Positions 57,855 through 64,000 of a stretch of DNA of 64,000 nucleotides are shown piece after piece. The position numbers and the translations under genes were made by a program. The stretch comes from Oryza sativa Japonica Group. Taxonomy: Eukaryota; Streptophyta; Magnoliopsida; Poales; Poaceae. The notes below the pieces were generated by a model. It had not been told where the DNA came from. It saw only the letters and a program-made list of their open reading frames with translations, and did no database searches. The number at the start of each line of letters is the position of its first letter. Positions within the stretch are counted from its first letter, which is position 1. The stretch lies in contig NC_089037.1 of the NCBI RefSeq assembly GCF_034140825.1, positions 1,461,501-1,525,500 on the forward strand. Direction: 5' to 3'.

Positions 57855-58728
57855 ATGTCGAAGGTGAGGCTCTGTCTTTTGCTCTTGGATTCTCATCCTG
57901 ATTACTGTAGTAGCTTCTGTGGGATAAAATGATCTCTGCTTCTGAATCCAGTAAAATATACATGTTGTTTTTGTCCGTTACACATTGCGAGCGTTCGTAT
58001 ACCATGGTGGTGCGTAAACTAACACTGATGTTTCACATGTTCCTCTGCTGCAGAAGATTGTGGTGAAGCTGGATCTCCATGACAACAAGGACAAGCAGAA
58101 GGCCATGAAGGTCGTCTCCACGCTTGCCGGTACGCATCGTGTTCGATCCATCAACCGTTCTGCCCGTGTTCAGAAACGATCAAGAGAAATGACTGCTGTT
58201 CGTTTATGCATGTCACTCATGTCAGGCATCGACGCCATTTCCATGGACATGGCGTCGCGCAAGATGACGGTGATCGGCACGGTTGACCCGGTGAACGTGG
58301 TGAGCAAGCTGCGCAAGGCGTCCTGGCCGGCCTACATCGAGTCCCTCGGCCCGGCCAAGGAGCCGGAGAAGAAGAAGGAGGGCGGCGGCGATGCCAAGAA
58401 GGATGGCGGCGATGGCAAGAAGGAGGGAGGAGGAGACGGCAAGAAGGAAGGCGGCGATGGGAAGAAGGAAGGTGACGGCAAGAAGGGTGAGGCGGCGGCG
58501 GCGGCCAAGAAAGAGGAAGGCGGCGGCGAGAAGAAAGTCGCGGCGGTGGCACCGATGCCGATGCCGATGCACCAACTGCCACCGCCGTACATGTTCAACG
58601 CCGGGTACATGAACCAGTACCGGCCGCCGCCGCCGCCGCCGCCGGCCTACCCGTACGCGCCGCCACAGTACTACTACGCGAGGGACATGAGCATGGAGGA
58701 GAACCCCAACCCGTGTGCCATTTGCTGA
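57855..58728 (+). CDS. Heavy-metal-associated isoprenylated plant protein (HIPP)
   Basis: Three exons encode 195 residues: 57855-57863 (only ATG TCG AAG), 58054-58129 and 58226-58728. The tiny first exon is supported by family conservation ([15 protein letters not shown]). The HMA domain covers about residues 4-70 and has the usual beta-alpha-beta pattern ([33 protein letters not shown]). The metal-binding CxxC is absent, its place taken by DNKDKQ. A Lys/Glu/Gly repeat region (GDGKKEGG-type) and a Pro/Tyr-rich region follow. The protein ends CAIC, a CaaX box for prenylation and so probable membrane association. HIPPs act in metal homeostasis and stress, and proline-rich HMA proteins are known disease-susceptibility factors in rice. 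Without CxxC, metal binding is doubtful. Confidence 0.93.
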
Positions 58729-58814
58729 TCGAATGGTATTCTTGCATTGCATCTGATCTGTAGCAACTAGCAAGTAGCCCTACGTACATTTTCTCGAACA
58801 TGATGTGTATACTG

Positions 58815-58846
58815 TTTTTTTTTTTTTTTTTTTTTTTTGAGAACCG
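58815..58846 (-). mobile_element. Tiny retroposition product: poly(T) with target duplication
   Basis: A 32-bp insert, about 24 T followed by GAGAACCG, is flanked by exact copies of ATGTGTATACTG (58803-58814 and 58847-58858). Read on the minus strand it is CGGTTCTC plus an A-tail, which is what an extremely 5'-truncated LINE/SINE insertion leaves. It lies just downstream of the HIPP stop codon, probably in the 3' untranslated region. Confidence 0.7.
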
Positions 58847-58858
58847 ATGTGTATACTG

Positions 58859-60205
58859 CATAGTAGTGTATCTCGTGTTTGAATTGGAGGGTAGAAGAAT
58901 TTGCCGGCAACTTTGAATTTCTGACGAGAAGGGCGGTATCGAGTCAAACCATTGCATGGAAGAACCATACTAATTCAGATGCCTGTTGACTGTTGCCCGT
59001 GGTATTAATGGAGAAATTAGCCATCTAGAGACACTAATTTCAGCCATCTGCTTTCATTTACTTCGACAAGAAAATAAGAACGAGGAAATGAAAGAAGGTA
59101 TAGTAATGTGCTGCAACTAAAGCTCAGCTAGGAGCCTAGGACCCATCAGCAAAACAGTCCTAAGCTTTTCGTTTAGGAAGAAACAGCCACTCGTAAGCCT
59201 GAAAATTTTAGTGTCCTTTCAATTTTCTAGTGTATGTATCTCCACAAACTTTTTCAACTATAAATAAACTGAAGATTAGTCGGCGAGTTCTTTATTGCGC
59301 ACTGGTTTTAGGATCACAACAATCCATAGTTAGGAAAAGGTTTAAGTCTCAACCAAAAGTTTGATCTGCGTATGCATTTTCTCATTAAAAATACCGCACA
59401 CCATGACCATAGATTATACTAGCACTGAGGACTGAGGAGGCAAAGAAAGACGGCAGAATCACCGGGGCTTCAAAAGGTGGGTAGATTTTCATTTCCAACA
59501 TGACGAAAAAACTAGCAGAAGAATATTGGCAGCAGCTGTGGTTGTGATGTCCCAATTCCCATTTGCATTTGCAGATCCATTTTGCATCCTATAATAATCA
59601 AACAAACGGGGAGTGAATCGCTTGTCAATTTTTGCGGTTTGGGTGAGTCGGATGATCCTGACTTTCTCGTCACCCCTGACGACAGCATTGGCAGCTACCT
59701 CTTCCAACGCTGAAGGACTAGAGAAAGGAGCTCAACCGTTCAGCCAAAGGCGACGCATCTTTTTCGTTTTCGATGAAACAGAGCCTTCGTACTCCAGATA
59801 TATCACGAAACAATTGTTGTTAATTATAGATTGATGCAGATGTGATCATGTGATGATTAAAAATAGTGATTTTGTGAGGTCATGTTCAGCTTCCGATCAT
59901 CAACTCGCAAATATATTAGAGCAGAAAATACGGAAATGAAGCTACGTGTGTGCTGTGGTCGGTGAAGATGGCGATGGAAGAAAATCAGAAATAATGCCAT
60001 TGAAAATTTACCTGGCTGCCTGCTGCGGTTTTTATCATCCAGCCTCACCTGACCCGCCTCTTTCGTTGTCGCAGAGGGTGAAAATGAAATCGCTCCACTC
60101 GGCGACAGAATTTTCTTGGACAAAACTACATGGACAGTTACCTCATGATATCCTAGAAACCATCGTCCGTATAGGAGCAGACATTGACAGATAAGTAAAT
60201 TTATC
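58859..60205. other. Spacer without a gene
   Basis: Several short frames but no coding signal, domain or splice-linked structure. Confidence 0.45.
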
Positions 60206-60362
60206 GCCGTGTTTAGTTCCAAAATATTTTTTCAAACTTCCAACTTTTCCATTACATCGAAATTTTCCTACACACATAAACTTCTAACTTTTCCGTCACA
60301 TCGTCTCAATTTCAACCAAACTTCTAATTTCGGCGTGAACTAGGCGTGAACTAAACACACCC
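60206..60362. mobile_element. Short MITE of the GTGTTTAG/CATCACATC family, copy 6
   Basis: GCCGTGTTTAGTTCC to GTGAACTAAACACACCC. The end carries a small direct duplication (TAGGCGTGAACTA). Internal CATTACATCG and CCGTCACATCG motifs match the other copies. Confidence 0.7.
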
Positions 60363-61519
60363 ATCTTTGTTTTCTCCAGCACGAGTCTATGTCATATGAC
60401 TCTGCATTTTTGTACTCCCTGCAAAAGGAAAAAAGAAGTCGGATGAATGATCGCAACAGCAAACAAAAGCAGCCACTGTTTTCTGGTTTAAATCTTGTAA
60501 CCATCGGCGCCTGTATTTGAGCTTTGCGGTTGCTATCATCGCACTCAAGCAAAAGCCGTATCAAATGGATCAGCCTCGTAATACAACTGAAATACAATTA
60601 GCAGCTGATAAAAGACAACTTATCACACGATGAACTACTGTATTAAACAAATGAACTGAAAAGATTGCAAATAGAAATTAAATTTTGATGCTTCAGTTCC
60701 CATCTGCTAATGAGTTGGAGAACAAGGAAACACAGGTAGTGCAGCTAACTCCAGGGCGATCGCCTGTAGCTTCCGTGCAGCAACGCCGGTGGACGGCTGA
60801 CGGAGCTCCGGCGACCGGCGGCGTGGCAGGGAGAGCCGCGAGCAGATCAAATCAAACTCTCTCCTCCATCCGGGCCGTATTAACTCATGGGCTGGTGAGA
60901 CCAAACCCGACTAGAATCGCATTGGTACCGATCCGGCCCAAGAGGATGTGATGGTTCATAATAAATAGCATGCAAAGGTGATTACTATTCTTTCTTTTAT
61001 CCGGCCAATCAGATTGCATCATGATTGAATACATACACCCATAGCTCAGGTGTGAAGCCATTACAGTTTCACAAAAGAAAGAACTAACAAAGTTACACTG
61101 CCATTCTGCTGCTAGGTTTCTCAAGAACAGAGCACAGCTTAGTGTTACATAGCCTCCCAATTTCACATTTTGATCTTATTATATACTTTTCAGCACTAAA
61201 AGAAAAGGCACACAACCCTACTGGTCACCAAAGCATGTAGGACACCTATTTGACATCCCAACTGCAAATACAAGGTGCATCTCCGGGAGGGCCTTATACA
61301 TGCATGTGAGCATGTCTACAGTTGCGCTAAGGGTAAAAAGAAAAAAAAAAGCGCTCCCTTTTGCAAGGATTGGCACAACAAGATGTGACCCCACAGAAAA
61401 TTCATCAATGTGCACAAGACCAGGAGGACGATATCCTTTGGTATCACCTGGAGAAATGGTGCAAACGCTACAAAGGGGGAACTACATCCAGGAGCATTGG
61501 ATAGTTGGAATACTAAAGA
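60363..61519. other. Spacer and CIPK 3' region
   Basis: A GC-richer patch at 60750-60850 opens short frames on both strands with no recognisable product. The sequence next to 61520 is probably the kinase 3' untranslated region. Confidence 0.45.
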
Positions 61520-64000
61520 TCACCTCTTCTTTGCTGCTTTTGCGTCAGATTCAGATTTCCACACTATGTCTTTTAACTCTGACGAGAAATTGTTGTAGAA
61601 CTGCATGCAATTTGATAGAAATGACGTTAATCGTTCTGAAATCATCAAGAAACAACTAGATGCTGGGTACTATGAAATGATTTTTTTTTTCAATGACCCA
61701 CTATGAAATGATAGAATATACAAAGTTTGATAACATACATTGTGAAACTCCAGCGTGTCCCCTCCAGTTTTACGAAGCTCAACCATGTGGAGTGATGGAG
61801 CAACCTCGAAAACCTGTGAGATAGCATGTGAATAAGTTCTTTTATTAAAGCAAAATTTACTGAAGCATTGCACAGACTTAACAGGATACATGTCAATTTA
61901 ATTTCCAATACCTCCGTTGCTACAGATAAATAGCCTTTTCTTCCAGTCTTATCACCTTTTAACTTCATCTGGAGCCCAACAAAAAAGAACAAATCCAAGT
62001 TACTTCTGAATGGCGAACATACTGATGCAAATTCTCAAGGAAACTAACAGAAACCCACATAAAGCAAACTAGTCAATACATAGCCGTCTAAAATGCTACA
62101 AACCTTATAATTTTGTTTCCGCACATTGAAACCAAGAGGTCCACAAGCTTCCTCTATTTTAGACATGATCTCCTGTGGTGTACATTGAGATGTGAAGGAA
62201 GTTTCCCGCTTCACCATTCCCTATATATATTAGGTAGACTCAGACTATTTAGTAAACGACTAAGGAGTACAACTAATAGGATGATAAATTGATCAAAACA
62301 TAATTGTTCTGTCGGACTTAGCACATAAAGAAAAGAGGAAAACATTAGCAAAATTATATTAACCGATACAAGCTTCCAGAAAGAAGCACTCCAATCTATC
62401 TAGCACATAACATATTCTCAACATGGAATTATAATATTGGACTCTATCAAAACCTACCATCATTTCCTTCTCAAATAAATTTCCAAGGTTGAATCCCTGT
62501 GACCTTGAAATTAGAGCAAATGCATTCATGGATTCAGGCTTTTCTCTCTTCTCTGCCACGAGATTCTCCTGAAAGGTTAAACAAACAAACGTAACAAACA
62601 AAGAAGTGGTTTTAACTCAGGTTACAAATCGTATTTTTGGGAAAGGATGCAGGTTACAGATAAATGTTCAGCTAGCATTACCTCTGAACAATCGAATGCA
62701 GCATCAACATCATCAAGGCTCACATCTTCACCTTGCTCAAAAAGTGGTGGTTTGTAATCCTTTTTGAACCAATCATCTTCCAAAATTTGTGCAATTGTTA
62801 TTCTCTGCAAAGAATATAGCTCATTGTTTTCTGACTTCTCTCAAATTGCCATCATAAAAGGCTTCAAAGAGGATATACAATGAAACTCATTGGACTAGCA
62901 GCAGTCAGCTGGTCAAACTGGTTAGCTGAAGATATATGTCCTTAATTGTCACTTACTGTGCAGGGATTAGGATCAAGTATGCGCTTAATGAACTTCTTCG
63001 CACCTGAAGAAAACCAATGTGGACAAGAAACTTTTGCCTTGCAGATCTGTGAAGAGAACATCAAAAGTCTATCAAGTTTACCAATGAAATTCACAAGAAA
63101 CATTAGAATGCGTGCATGTTACACATACTTACCAGTTTGTAAAGGGTCATTAGGTTGGGGTCATCGAAAGGTAAATATCCAGCCATGAGGACAAATAAGA
63201 TTATGCCGCAGGACCATACATCAGCAGCCATACCATCATAACCTTTATCAGCAAGCACCTGAGGGAACAGTATGAATATATGATTCTTACATCTTTTTGG
63301 AGAAAATACACGAGTTTAATCAAAGGCAACATGAATCACCTCAGGTGCAACATAATTTGGTGTTCCGCAAGCAGTATGCAGAAGTCCATCCTCCTAAATA
63401 AAACAATCAAAATAGTTTACCAAAGTTACTTCTTTCAACTTTCTTGTCACCAAAACAAATAATTATGCGTCCGAAGTTCATTTGAGGTAATAGTGCAAGT
63501 TAAGGAACAAGTCAATTAAACCAGAAAAATGCTAGAAAACCCAAACACATCACATTAGGATAAAGAAACTGGTTAATTTTTTAACAACTACAAAAACATA
63601 CTTCTGGGTACTAGCTAGATATCATACTTTTGTTTGTGGAGCAAACGCACTAAGGCCAAAATCTGAAACTTTAAGAGCTCCATGTGAATCAAGAAGCAGA
63701 TTCTCTGGCTGCAAATGGCACATAAAAAATATGAATGAGAATACATCCATCCCAGTGGAGATTACCCAGAAAGGAGGTAAGCAGGATAATTCAACAAACC
63801 TTCAGATCTCTATGGTACACTCCTCTGCTGTGGCAATAATCTACTGCATTTATAAGTTGATGGAAGTATCTTCTTGCTTCATCTTCTCCTAGTCTCCCAG
63901 AATTGACCTAGTTGATAATAACATGATGATAAATGGGTCAACTTGTATGGTCCAAGAACTGCGGATTAGTCAGTCAGTATCAAAACAGTCAAATGTGCCG
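61520..64000 (-). CDS. CIPK9: CBL-interacting protein kinase (SnRK3), C-terminal part, cut by window end
   Basis: Eleven exons on the minus strand, 340 residues in the window: 63800-63907, 63628-63708, 63340-63393, 63133-63258, 62957-63046, 62682-62804, 62458-62568, 62104-62220, 61912-61968, 61739-61813 and 61520-61600. The first exons (P-loop and VAIK region) lie beyond 64000. Visible are the catalytic loop HRDLK-PENLLLD, DFG, the activation loop up to [30 protein letters not shown], the NAF/FISL motif (MNAFALIS) that binds CBL calcium sensors, and the protein phosphatase interaction region ([20 protein letters not shown]). It belongs to the intron-rich CIPK clade with CIPK3/9/23/26, which regulate ion transport such as potassium uptake. 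The specific name CIPK9 rests on sequence style and remembered map position. Confidence 0.9.

Overview
The window is nuclear DNA from a grass, almost certainly rice (Oryza). The base composition alternates between GC-rich first exons and AT-rich introns and spacers. The spacers are packed with rice-type short elements: Stowaway MITEs with TA target sites and CTCCCTCCG ends, Tourist-like MITEs with TTA/TAA target sites, and p-SINE-like elements. All recognisable genes are ordinary spliced plant genes with GT-AG introns. Having an anthranilate phosphoribosyltransferase gene and a CIPK9-like gene together suggests the end of the short arm of rice chromosome 3. That placement is from memory and was not checked.

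Layout. 1-3.9 kb is spacer with MITEs and a SINE. 3.9-7.4 kb (+) is a membrane-anchored receptor-like kinase. 7.4-12.4 kb is spacer. 12.46-13.18 kb (-) is a short DDA1-like gene for which only the N-terminal half can be found. 13.2-22.8 kb is a repeat-rich spacer holding a small O-methyltransferase fragment, a 1.7-kb element with imperfect terminal inverted repeats that I do not recognise, diverged local duplications, a SINE and a four-element nested MITE cluster. 22.8-29.2 kb (+) is a CNNM/DUF21-CBS membrane protein with a 1.46-kb Helitron in one intron. 30.7-32.1 kb (+) is a plant-specific protein of unknown function. 32.75-36.9 kb (-) is anthranilate phosphoribosyltransferase (tryptophan synthesis). 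37-40.8 kb is a MITE-dense spacer. 40.86-45.2 kb (-) is an ANGUSTIFOLIA/CtBP homologue. 46.8-50.5 kb (-) is a plastid-type spermidine-synthase-like protein. 51.7-52.4 kb (-) is an OVATE family protein. 54.09-55.98 kb is a Pack-MULE carrying a piece of a BOI-type E3 ligase gene. 57.86-58.73 kb (+) is an HMA-domain isoprenylated protein. 61.5 kb to the window end (-) is the C-terminal part of a CBL-interacting kinase.

The genes are independent eukaryotic transcription units and do not form a pathway. Exon limits were worked out by hand from splice sites, reading-frame continuity and family conservation. Every complete spliced CDS reported sums to a multiple of three.

The most useful observations are these: a changed active-site motif in the anthranilate phosphoribosyltransferase; a 95-bp tandem duplication that copies an exon end and its splice donor in the spermidine-synthase-like gene; the Pack-MULE with a perfect 9-bp target duplication; the Helitron inside the CNNM intron; the nested MITE cluster with every target duplication readable; and the unclassified 1.7-kb inverted-repeat element. 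I found no convincing unknown multi-gene system.
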